In this document: positions 35,070-42,360 of the stretch, piece by piece | Layout: each line of letters begins with the position of its first letter | Numbering within the stretch: position 1 is the first letter of the stretch | From: Gammaproteobacteria bacterium | Lineage (GTDB): Bacteria; Pseudomonadota; Gammaproteobacteria; Steroidobacterales; Rariloculaceae | Reading direction: 5' to 3' | Assembly: GCA_022820625.1 (NCBI GenBank) | Contig: JAJEFE010000169.1 | Span: 1 to 64,000, forward strand | Length of the DNA: 64,000 nucleotides | Made by a program: the position numbers and the translations under genes | Notes under the pieces: generated by a model | Databases searched by the model: none | What the model saw: the letters and a program-made list of their open reading frames with translations, nothing else | Told to the model about the DNA's origin: nothing

Positions 35070-35900
35070 TCACGCCCGATTCAGCATCTGCTCCAGGGCG
35101 GCATAACTGCGCCGGATCGTCGTTTCCGGGTCCGGCGAGTCGTCGCGTTCGACAAAGGCGTAACGAACGCCGGTGTCGTCACGGTCGAGAAGCGCCGCGA
35201 AGTCGATGACGCCATCGCCCACGTCGGCCATCTCGCCCCGGGTATCCATGTCCTTGACATGCCATAGCGTAAACCGGCCGGGATAGCGCTCGAAGTATTC
35301 CAGTTCCGAACGCCCCCCGGCGCGAATCCAGTACAGATCGAGCTCGAACTCCACGAGCGCCGGGTCCGTCTCGTCCAGCAGCACGTCGTACGGAACGCCG
35401 CCGTCGGTCAATGCGAACTCGAAATCGTGATTATGGTAGGCGAACCGCAGGCCGGCCCGATCGCAGACCTCGCCAAAGGCGTTTAACTGCTCGGCCAGAC
35501 GATGGTAGCCATCCAGGGTGGCGCGTGATTCTGGAGCGAGCCAGGGCACGACAAGGTATCGATGTCCCAGGGTCAACGCCGACTCGATAGCGGCGTCCGG
35601 ATTATCCGACATGGCCTCCAGAGAAACGTGCGCGGCCGGCGCCGCGAGGCCCATGTCGTCGAGCATGAGCCTCAACTCTCCGGCCGGACGGCCGAAGTAG
35701 CCCGCGAACTCGACGTGCCGGTAACCGGCGTCGGCGACGAGCGCCAGCGCCGAGGGCACATCGTCCTGCATCAGCTGGCGGATCGTGTAAAGCTGAAGCC
35801 CCGGGCTGAGTCCGGAGCCGCCGTTGTCCTGAGCCCGCAACGGCAGGGCGCCTCCAAGACCGGCCGCCAGCGCACCTGCAACAAAACCCCTCCGATTCAT
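35070..35900 (-). CDS. Periplasmic sugar isomerase/epimerase-like protein with Tat-type signal
   Basis: A 276-residue protein beginning M-N-R-R-G-F-V-A-G-A-L-A-A-G-L-G-G, an Arg-Arg export signal. The mature part is a TIM-barrel of the AP-endonuclease-2 family: L-Q-L-Y-T-I-R-Q-L-M, G-Y-R-H-V-E-F-A-G-Y-F-G, F-A-Y-H-N-H-D-F-E-F and D-L-Y-W-I-R-A-G-G. The H-N-H-D-F-E segment and later W-H-V-K-D-M-D supply metal ligands. The final helix (Y-A-A-L-E-Q-M-L) is standard. It could process keto-sugars made in the periplasm. Confidence 0.82.
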   Translation of the reverse strand: MNRRGFVAGALAAGLGGALPLRAQDNGGSGLSPGLQLYTIRQLMQDDVPSALALVADAGYRHVEFAGYFGRPAGELRLMLDDMGLAAPAAHVSLEAMSDNPDAAIESALTLGHRYLVVPWLAPESRATLDGYHRLAEQLNAFGEVCDRAGLRFAYHNHDFEFALTDGGVPYDVLLDETDPALVEFELDLYWIRAGGRSELEYFERYPGRFTLWHVKDMDTRGEMADVGDGVIDFAALLDRDDTGVRYAFVERDDSPDPETTIRRSYAALEQMLNRA

Positions 35901-36023
35901 TCTCCTGCTCCTTGTTCGGTCAACCTGGCCAATCTACCGAATTTTCGACCCGAAGAATATGCGGGCCTCTTCGGCGACTCGCCGCCCGGCGATCAGCGCG
36001 ATGACACCGATCCAGAATTGCGA

Positions 36024-37193
36024 TCAATCCCGCGACACTCTTGTCCACTTCTCGCAGCTGTGGTCGTTGCGAAGGATCGCGTCGATGAATGCGAGTCCCG
36101 AGACACCCTCCCTGATCGTCGGATAATCGAGGAGCGCGTCATGCGGCTCGCCGGCCGCGTGTGCGCGGATGGCGTGTGCAAAGTTGCGGTAGATGTTGGC
36201 GAAGGCCTCGAAATAGCCCTCCGGATGGCCGCTCGGGGTGCGCATGTGGGCCTGAGCCGCCGCACTCAAGTAGCCCTGGTCGACCCCGGCGCGCAGTCGG
36301 CGCGCGGGCTCGCCCTGGCGCTTCAGCCACAGCGTGTTCGGCTCCTGCTGGCGCCATTCCAACCCGCCCGATTCGCCGTACAGGCGAATATTGAGGTTGT
36401 TCTCCTCGCCGCTGCACACCTGGCTTGCGGTCAGCACACCCCTGGCGCCGCCCGCCATTCGGATCAGCACGGAGCCGTCGTCGTCGAGCCTGCGGCCCTC
36501 GACGAAGATCGTAAGGTCCGCGCACACCTCGTCGATGAGGTCGCCGCTGATGTATTCGGCCAGCGTCGCGGCGTGTGTGCCGATATCACCCATGCAGCCC
36601 GACGGGCCCGAACGTTCCGGATCGGTTCGCCAGTCGGCCTGCTTCTGCCCCGTCGCTTCCAGCAATGTCGACAACCAGCCCTGCGGGTATTCGACGTAGA
36701 TCTTTCTGAGTTTGCCCAACTCGCCCCTTGCAACCTGATCGCGCGCTTCCTTGACGAGCGGGTAGCCCAGGTAGGTGTGTGTCAGCGCATAGAGCCCATC
36801 CGCCGACTCTATGGCCGACTTCAGCTCGAGGGCCTCGGCCAGGTCCCGCGTCGCGGGCTTGTCGGAAATCACGTGGAAGCCTGCCTCCAGCGCCGCCCGG
36901 GCGACCGGCAGGTGGACGTCGTTCGGCGTGACGATGCAGACCAGCTCCATGCGCCGTTCCGCGGGCAGTTGAAGCTCCCTGTCGAGCATCTCCTGCCAGG
37001 ATCCGTATGCCCGTTCCGGATTCAGGAACAGCGATTCGCCCGTCGCCCTGGAATTTTCCGCGGAACGGCTGAAGGCGCCGCACACGAGCTCGACCTGCCC
37101 GTCCAGCGCCGCGGCCCTGCGGTGCACGTCGCCAATGAATGCGCCTGCGCCACCGCCGACCATACCCATGCGGATTCTCTCGCTCATGGCCAT
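36024..37193 (-). CDS. Gfo/Idh/MocA-family oxidoreductase
   Basis: A 389-residue NAD(P)-dependent enzyme. The N-terminal Rossmann motif G-M-V-G-G-G-A-G-A-F-I-G and the G-x-H-V-I-S-D-K-P-A-T segment (catalytic Lys) are family signatures. The G-D-I-G-T-H-A segment holds the active-site His. It starts at 37193 or at the ATG two codons later. It is the downstream partner of the hydroxypyruvate-isomerase-like gene (18-base gap). Family members oxidise or reduce sugars and inositols; here a role on 3-keto-sugars is inferred from neighbours. Confidence 0.88.
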   Translation of the reverse strand: MAMSERIRMGMVGGGAGAFIGDVHRRAAALDGQVELVCGAFSRSAENSRATGESLFLNPERAYGSWQEMLDRELQLPAERRMELVCIVTPNDVHLPVARAALEAGFHVISDKPATRDLAEALELKSAIESADGLYALTHTYLGYPLVKEARDQVARGELGKLRKIYVEYPQGWLSTLLEATGQKQADWRTDPERSGPSGCMGDIGTHAATLAEYISGDLIDEVCADLTIFVEGRRLDDDGSVLIRMAGGARGVLTASQVCSGEENNLNIRLYGESGGLEWRQQEPNTLWLKRQGEPARRLRAGVDQGYLSAAAQAHMRTPSGHPEGYFEAFANIYRNFAHAIRAHAAGEPHDALLDYPTIREGVSGLAFIDAILRNDHSCEKWTRVSRD

Positions 37194-37211
37194 CGCTCTC
37201 TCATTCGCCGA

Positions 37212-38123
37212 CTACGCGGGATCGACCTGGCGATACGCGGCGATCACATCCCAAACCTCCTGTTCCGTCGTCGAGCGCCACGGCAGATGTTCCATGCCGA
37301 GCACCATGTTCTCGTCCTTCGCCTTGATGTGCTCGAAGATGTTGCGGTAGTTCATCTCCCCGGTCGTCGGCGCCCCCCGGCCGGGATTGTCGCCGACCTG
37401 GAAGTACGCGATGTGCTCCCACGCCAGGTCGATGTTCGGGATGATGTTCCCTTCGGTGATCTGCTGGTGGTACATGTCGAAGAGGATCCTGCAGGCGGGG
37501 CTGTCCACTGCTACACACAGTTCGTACGCCTGGTGGATATGAGTGAGGAATGCGTGCGGGTGATCGGTATGCCGGTTCAGCGGCTCCAGTACCATGACCA
37601 GGCCGTGCGGCTCGAATATATCGGCGCCGCGCCGCAGTGCCTCCACCACGTTGGCCATCTGGTACCCGTACGGGAGCTTGAGGTCGTAAGCGCCGGGCGC
37701 CACGGTCATCCAGGTCGCATTGGCGCGCCGGGCAACGTCGACCGCCTCGCTGATTTCCGCAAGAAACGTTTCCAGTTCCGCACTGTCTCCGGAAGCAAGC
37801 GTCACCCTGTCAAGGCTGCCCGAGGCGACGAACACGCCCATGGTCATGCCCAGATCGGCCATCCTCTGCCCGTAGCGCTCCTGCTCCGCCACGTCGCGAG
37901 CGCCGAACCCGTTGTCCTCCCAGGCGTGAAACCCCTGCTCCGCCGCAAATTCCAGTTGCGCGATGTAATCCTCGCCGGCGACGCCCGCGAACAATCCGGG
38001 GTGCGGGGCAAATTTCATTCCGAATCGTTCCGGCCGGCCCTGCGCCCCCGGCACACCCGGCAAGGCGGCCCCGGCCGCCAGCGCGGCGCCGCCGATTACC
38101 CATTGCCGTCGGGAAATCGTCAC
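37212..38123 (-). CDS. Hydroxypyruvate-isomerase-like TIM-barrel protein, Tat-type signal
   Basis: A 303-residue protein beginning S-R-R-Q-W-V-I-G-G-A-A-L-A-A-G-A-A, a Tat-like signal. Motifs typical of hydroxypyruvate isomerase-like enzymes are F-A-P-H-P-G-L-F, L-V-M-V-L-E-P-L-N-R-H-T-D, R-I-L-F-D-M-Y-H-Q-Q and F-Q-V-G-D-N-P-G-R. These supply Glu, Asp and His metal ligands. It is four bases downstream of the DUF1080 gene and upstream of the Gfo/Idh gene, all minus strand, so it is one operon. Confidence 0.82.
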   Translation of the reverse strand: MTISRRQWVIGGAALAAGAALPGVPGAQGRPERFGMKFAPHPGLFAGVAGEDYIAQLEFAAEQGFHAWEDNGFGARDVAEQERYGQRMADLGMTMGVFVASGSLDRVTLASGDSAELETFLAEISEAVDVARRANATWMTVAPGAYDLKLPYGYQMANVVEALRRGADIFEPHGLVMVLEPLNRHTDHPHAFLTHIHQAYELCVAVDSPACRILFDMYHQQITEGNIIPNIDLAWEHIAYFQVGDNPGRGAPTTGEMNYRNIFEHIKAKDENMVLGMEHLPWRSTTEQEVWDVIAAYRQVDPA

Positions 38124-38127
38124 GAAG

Positions 38128-38880
38128 TCAAAGCTCGCGTATCCAGATATTGCGGAAACTCACCGGGTTGGCATGATCCTGTATTTGCAGCGGCTGTTCG
38201 AGCGGGTGCGCCTCGTAGGACGGCTCGCCGATGAAACGCGTCGGACCCGCGAGCTCGACGTCGTTGTGTACCAGGACACCGTTGTGCACGACGGTCATGT
38301 GGGCCGGCGCGGTCAGAGTGCCGTCTTCCGCAAAACGGGGCGCCGTGAAGAAAATGTCGTACGACTGCCATTCCCCGGGCGGGCGGCTCGCGTTGACCTG
38401 CGGTATGTGCTGCTTGTAGATGCTCGCCGCCTGGCCGTTGGAATAGGTGCGGTTTTCCCAGGAATCGAGCACCTGGACCTCGTAGCGCTGCTGAATGATG
38501 ATGCCGCTGTTGCCGCGCCCCTGCCCTTCCCCTTCGATGACCGCAGGGGTCCTCCATTCCACGTGCAGCTGGATGTCGCCGAACGACTCCCTGGTGAAGA
38601 TGTCGCCCATACCGCGCACGACCGTGACCGCGCCATCCGCAAGCGACCATTGGACGTCGCCGCCGTCCCGGTGCCGCCATTGGTCGAGATCGGAGCCGTC
38701 GAAGAGCACGATCGCGTCGGACGGTGGCGCGCCGCCGGTCCCCGGGGTCACCGCGACCGGTTCGGGTTCCCAGATTTCAGTATCCGCGGGATCGCCGCGA
38801 GGGGCCTCCTGGGCAAAGGCAAGCGCGGCCACCCCGAGCCAGAACGCCGCGCTGCCTGTCCGGTAAGCGAGAGTGGTCAT
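38128..38880 (-). CDS. DUF1080 (3-keto-disaccharide hydrolase type) secreted protein
   Basis: A 250-residue protein with a signal peptide (T-G-S-A-A-F-W-L-G-V-A-A-L-A-F-A-Q). The concanavalin-like DUF1080 fold is shown by L-F-D-G-S-D-L-D-Q-W, L-H-V-E-W-R-T-P, G-N-S-G-I-I-I-Q-Q-R-Y-E-V-Q-V-L-D-S and the C-terminal Q-I-Q-D-H-A-N-P-V-S-F-R-N-I-W-I-R. Members act on 3-keto-glycosides, cleaving glycosidic bonds after oxidation at C3. It is the first gene of a minus-strand operon and divergent from a GMC oxidoreductase that could make the 3-keto group. Confidence 0.85.
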   Translation of the reverse strand: MTTLAYRTGSAAFWLGVAALAFAQEAPRGDPADTEIWEPEPVAVTPGTGGAPPSDAIVLFDGSDLDQWRHRDGGDVQWSLADGAVTVVRGMGDIFTRESFGDIQLHVEWRTPAVIEGEGQGRGNSGIIIQQRYEVQVLDSWENRTYSNGQAASIYKQHIPQVNASRPPGEWQSYDIFFTAPRFAEDGTLTAPAHMTVVHNGVLVHNDVELAGPTRFIGEPSYEAHPLEQPLQIQDHANPVSFRNIWIREL

Positions 38881-39005
38881 GGCGCTTTCCCTGAAATGGT
38901 TGTTCCGCTACATGCGGTTCCGAATGTTCGTTTCGATTGGCATGCCGTCGCCCGGTGGAAATATACTACGTCCGACCCCTACAGGTGGCGAGGTTACCGG
39001 AAAAC
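38881..39005. promoter_or_regulatory. Divergent region between DUF1080 and GMC oxidoreductase genes
   Basis: About 125 bases separate the divergent start codons. The extent on the right depends on which start the GMC gene uses. No recognisable operator was seen. Confidence 0.35.
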
Positions 39006-40676
39006 GTGGAGTTCGATGCAATCGTAATCGGTTCGGGCGCAACCGGGGGGTGGGCCGCCAGGGAGCTGTGCGAAGCCGGCCTCGATACCCTCATGCTCGA
39101 TCGCGGCCGAATGGTCGAGCACCGGCAGGACTACCCGACCGAGGGACTCGGCGACTTCGAGTTGCCGTACCGGAACAGGTGGGCGCCCGGCCTGCAGCAG
39201 CAGTACAGCCGAAATTACACGGCAGGCCCGGACAACCACATGTTCTACGCGACGGATGACGAACATCCGTACGTATACGACGAGAACAAGCCGTTCGACT
39301 GGGTGCGTCCGTCGGCCGTCGGCGGCAAGTCGCTTGTCTGGGGACGCCAGAGCTACCGCTGGTCGAGGCAGGACTTCGAGGCCAACCGGGCGGACGGGCA
39401 CGGCATCGACTGGCCCATCCGCTACGAAGATGTAGAGCCCTGGTACGGCTACGTCGAGAAGACCGTCGGCATCAGCGGTGAGGCGCTTGGACTCGAGCAG
39501 CTTCCCGACAGCGAGTTTCAGCCGCCGATGCCGCTCAACATCGCCGAACAGCGGTTACGCGATGTGCTCGCCCGCGAGTTCGACGGCCGCGTGCTTACGA
39601 TCGGCCGCGTGGCGAACCTGACTCAGGACATGCCGGAACAGGGCCGCACGCGCTGCCAGTTCCGCAATCGATGCCATCGCGGGTGCTCGTACGGCGCCTA
39701 TTTCTCGACCCAGGCTGTCACTCTGCCCATGGCCCGGGCCACGGGAAACCTTACCCTGCAAGACTCGAGCGTGGTGGAATCGCTCGAGTATGACGCGGCG
39801 GAGCAGCGGGTAACCGGCGTGCGGGTTGTCGATGCGCGTACGCGTGAGCGTTCGGTCTATCGGGCCCGGATCGTCTTTCTGTGCGCGTCGTGCATTCCCA
39901 CCACCCAGATACTCCTGAACTCGAGAAGCGAGGCCATGCCAAACGGCCTCGGCAACAACCATGACGTCCTCGGGCGCTACATCATCGACCATATCTTCTC
40001 GGTTGGCGCAAACGGTACCCTGCACGGGCAGTTCGAGGAGTACGTCCAGTACGGGCGCCGGCCCAACGGCATCTACATTCCGAGGTTTCGCAATCTTCCC
40101 GGCGAGGAATCCGCGCTGGATTTCGTGCGCGGCTACGGCTACCAGGGCGGAGCGGGACGCAGCCCGCCCCAGGACAGCGGCGGTTTCGGGGCCGATCTGA
40201 AGCAGCGCCTGCGCGTACCGGGCCCCTGGCGAGCCTCCCTCTACGGATTCGGTGAAGTTCTGCCCTATCGAGACAACCGCATGCGGCTGTCGGAGACGGC
40301 CGTCGATCGCTTCGGTATCCCGCAGATGCAGTTCGATGTCCAATGGCGGGAGAACGAAGCCCGCATGATGGCGGATATCGCGGCGCAGGCCGTCGCGATG
40401 CTACAGGCGGCGGGAGCGGCCGACATTCAGCAGGATGTTGTTCCGGGGGCGCCCGGGAGCGGCATCCACGAAATGGGCGGCGCCTGCATGGGCGAAGACC
40501 CCACGCAATCCGTCGTCAACCGCTGGAACCAGCTTCACGTGGCGCCCAACGTCTTCGTCACCGACGGTGCGGCGATGTCTTCCGGCAGTTGCGTCAACCC
40601 GACGTTGACGTTCATGGCCATGACGGCCCGGGCGGCCGATCATGCCATCGACCTGGTCAGGAACGACGCGATCTAG
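39006..40676 (+). CDS. GMC-family FAD oxidoreductase (glucoside 3-dehydrogenase type)
   Basis: A 556-residue flavoprotein from the GTG at 39006; the frame is open to 38937 with other weak starts (TTG 38937, GTG 38955, GTG 38985). The short N-terminus before the FAD motif I-G-S-G-A-T-G-G-W matches homologues. The C-terminus has the catalytic pair S-G-I-H-E-M-G-G-A-C-M-G and C-V-N-P-T-L-T, the His and Asn of GMC enzymes. The paired small subunit gene follows. This GMC plus gluconate_2-dh3 layout matches LacA/LacC glucoside 3-dehydrogenase, which oxidises C3 of sugars and passes electrons to a cytochrome. Confidence 0.85.
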   Translation: MEFDAIVIGSGATGGWAARELCEAGLDTLMLDRGRMVEHRQDYPTEGLGDFELPYRNRWAPGLQQQYSRNYTAGPDNHMFYATDDEHPYVYDENKPFDWVRPSAVGGKSLVWGRQSYRWSRQDFEANRADGHGIDWPIRYEDVEPWYGYVEKTVGISGEALGLEQLPDSEFQPPMPLNIAEQRLRDVLAREFDGRVLTIGRVANLTQDMPEQGRTRCQFRNRCHRGCSYGAYFSTQAVTLPMARATGNLTLQDSSVVESLEYDAAEQRVTGVRVVDARTRERSVYRARIVFLCASCIPTTQILLNSRSEAMPNGLGNNHDVLGRYIIDHIFSVGANGTLHGQFEEYVQYGRRPNGIYIPRFRNLPGEESALDFVRGYGYQGGAGRSPPQDSGGFGADLKQRLRVPGPWRASLYGFGEVLPYRDNRMRLSETAVDRFGIPQMQFDVQWRENEARMMADIAAQAVAMLQAAGAADIQQDVVPGAPGSGIHEMGGACMGEDPTQSVVNRWNQLHVAPNVFVTDGAAMSSGSCVNPTLTFMAMTARAADHAIDLVRNDAI

Positions 40677-40694
40677 CGCCGGGTGGAACGAAGC

Positions 40695-41258
40695 ATGCTC
40701 ACGACACAAATCGACCGGCGCGAGGCGCTTGGCGGGATCGCGGCCATCTTCGGCGCCGCGCTGATACCGCCGTTGCAACGCGCCGTTGCCCAGGACGCGG
40801 ACCCGGGCATGGGGCCGCAGAGCGTCATCTTTTCCGATACTCAGCGCGCGCTGGTGGATGCGCTTGTCGAACGCATCATCCCGACGACGGATACGCCGGG
40901 GGCGATGCAAGCCGGTGTCACCAGCTATATCGAGATGATCGTCGACGAGTTTTACGCGCCGGACGAACGCGAAGGATTTCTGCGCGACCTGCAGGCCGCC
41001 GACGATTACGCCGGGGAACGGTACGGTGCACCGTTTGCCGGCCTGGAGCCGGACCAACAGGACACGATCGTCTCCCTGGCGCAGCAGCAGCAACTTGACG
41101 GCGCCGAAGACACCTTCTTCGACACCATCAAACAGCTCACGGTTACCGGGTACTACACGTCCGAAATCGGCATGACGGTCGAGCGGGTTTACCTGCCGGT
41201 TCCCGGACGCTACGACGGAGCGTATCCCTACGCAGACGGTGACAGACTGTTCTCTTGA
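40695..41258 (+). CDS. Gluconate 2-dehydrogenase subunit 3-like small subunit
   Basis: A 187-residue protein from the ATG at 40695 (frame open from a GTG at 40683), with an Arg-Arg signal region (D-R-R-E-A-L-G-G-I-A-A-I-F-G-A-A-L). The motifs R-I-I-P-T-T-D-T-P-G-A and Q-L-T-V-T-G-Y-Y-T-S-E-I-G-M define the gluconate_2-dh3 family. In related enzymes this subunit carries the flavoprotein across the membrane by a hitch-hiker route. It follows the GMC gene by 18 bases, so they form a heterodimer. No cytochrome subunit is seen in this cluster. Confidence 0.88.
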   Translation: MLTTQIDRREALGGIAAIFGAALIPPLQRAVAQDADPGMGPQSVIFSDTQRALVDALVERIIPTTDTPGAMQAGVTSYIEMIVDEFYAPDEREGFLRDLQAADDYAGERYGAPFAGLEPDQQDTIVSLAQQQQLDGAEDTFFDTIKQLTVTGYYTSEIGMTVERVYLPVPGRYDGAYPYADGDRLFS

Positions 41259-41340
41259 GGAGCTGTGCCGTTCCCGCCCCCCCGGCCCGAATCAGGGTTG
41301 CGACGACCGGACAGGCTCCCCGGCGGTTGCCGATTCCACG

Positions 41341-42246
41341 CTAATCCGGTGCAGTGGCGTGCTCGTCCGAGCATACATCCAATTCGATCTGGACGGTGAC
41401 GTGGCTGATGTCGAAGCGGCTGGCCAGGCGGGATTGAATCGCCGCAATCGCCGAATCCGGATGGGCGTTCTCCAGGATGCGGGCATGCAGCGTCAGCAGC
41501 GCATGTTCCTGGGACAGCGACCAGGCATGCACGTGATGGACGTCCTCGACCACGTCAAGATTTGAAACCAGGTCCCGGCCGATTTCGCGGACATCCAGTT
41601 CCCCCGGGACGCCTTCCAGCAGCACATGTGCGGCGTCCTTGAGCAGGAACCACGCGCTGCGCAATACCAGCAGGCCGACGAAGACCGAGAGCAGCGGATC
41701 GATGGGTGTCCAGCCGCTGGTCATGATGACGATCGCTGCACTGACGGCCGCCGCCGAGCCCAGCATGTCGCCGAGTACGTGCAGAAGAGCGCCCCGGACA
41801 TTGAGGTTTTGCCGGTCGGCGCCGTGAAGTACCGCGAACGCCGCGATGTTGACGAGCAGACCCAGCACAGCCACCGTCAGCATCGGTCCGGCAAGGATCG
41901 GCGTGGGGCTGAAAAACCTTTCGACGGCCTCGAAGAATATCCAACCGACGACGATGACGAGGAAGACGCCGTTTGTGTAGGCCACCAGCACCGGGAAACG
42001 ATGGTAACCGTAGGTGCGCGCGCGGTCGGCCGGCCGCCGGCTCAACTTGAATCCGACCCAGGCGAACAGCAGCGACACCGTGTCGACGAACATGTGCGCG
42101 GCGTCGGCCAGCAGCGCCAGGGAACCCGAGATGATCCCCCCGATCACCTCGACCACCGTGAAGCCGCCGATCAGCACCAGCGCCCAGAAGATTCTCCGGA
42201 CATTCCTGCCGTGTGCGTCGGGCTTGAGTGAAACGGGCGCGCCCAT
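41341..42246 (-). CDS. CDF-family cation (zinc) exporter
   Basis: A 301-residue cation diffusion facilitator with six transmembrane helices. The metal-site residues are seen in TM2 (L-A-D-A-A-H-M-F-V-D) and TM5 (H-V-L-G-D-M-L-G-S), giving an HD-HD type site that usually prefers zinc. A C-terminal cytoplasmic ferredoxin-like domain (V-H-H-V-H-A-W-S-L-S and D-I-S-H-V-T-V-Q-I-E) is complete. It lies downstream of a ZnuD-like receptor on the same strand, separated by hairpins, and so may be regulated independently. Confidence 0.9.
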   Translation of the reverse strand: MGAPVSLKPDAHGRNVRRIFWALVLIGGFTVVEVIGGIISGSLALLADAAHMFVDTVSLLFAWVGFKLSRRPADRARTYGYHRFPVLVAYTNGVFLVIVVGWIFFEAVERFFSPTPILAGPMLTVAVLGLLVNIAAFAVLHGADRQNLNVRGALLHVLGDMLGSAAAVSAAIVIMTSGWTPIDPLLSVFVGLLVLRSAWFLLKDAAHVLLEGVPGELDVREIGRDLVSNLDVVEDVHHVHAWSLSQEHALLTLHARILENAHPDSAIAAIQSRLASRFDISHVTVQIELDVCSDEHATAPD

Positions 42247-42318
42247 GGAGCCAGTTTAATTTCGGATCAATTGCCTGTCTGTACGGACTGCGTCCCTGGC
42301 CTTGCCGTATTGCAAGGT

Positions 42319-42352
42319 GGGCTGCGACCCGGGCGTTGCCGGATCGCAGCCC
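42319..42352. terminator. Hairpin downstream of the ZnuD-like receptor gene
   Basis: GGGCTGCGA at 42319-42327 is perfectly complementary to TCGCAGCCC at 42344-42352 with a 16-base loop. It begins nine bases after the ZnuD-like stop on the minus strand, so it is the likely transcript end. A second, weaker inverted repeat (CCTTGC/GCAAGG at 42300-42317) adjoins. No clear T run. Confidence 0.55.
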
Positions 42353-42360
42353 GAAGCCTA

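Noticed and set aside
35562-38234. 890-residue plus-strand frame across three minus-strand genes
   Set aside because: Spans several intact genes on the other strand; no coherent domain content.
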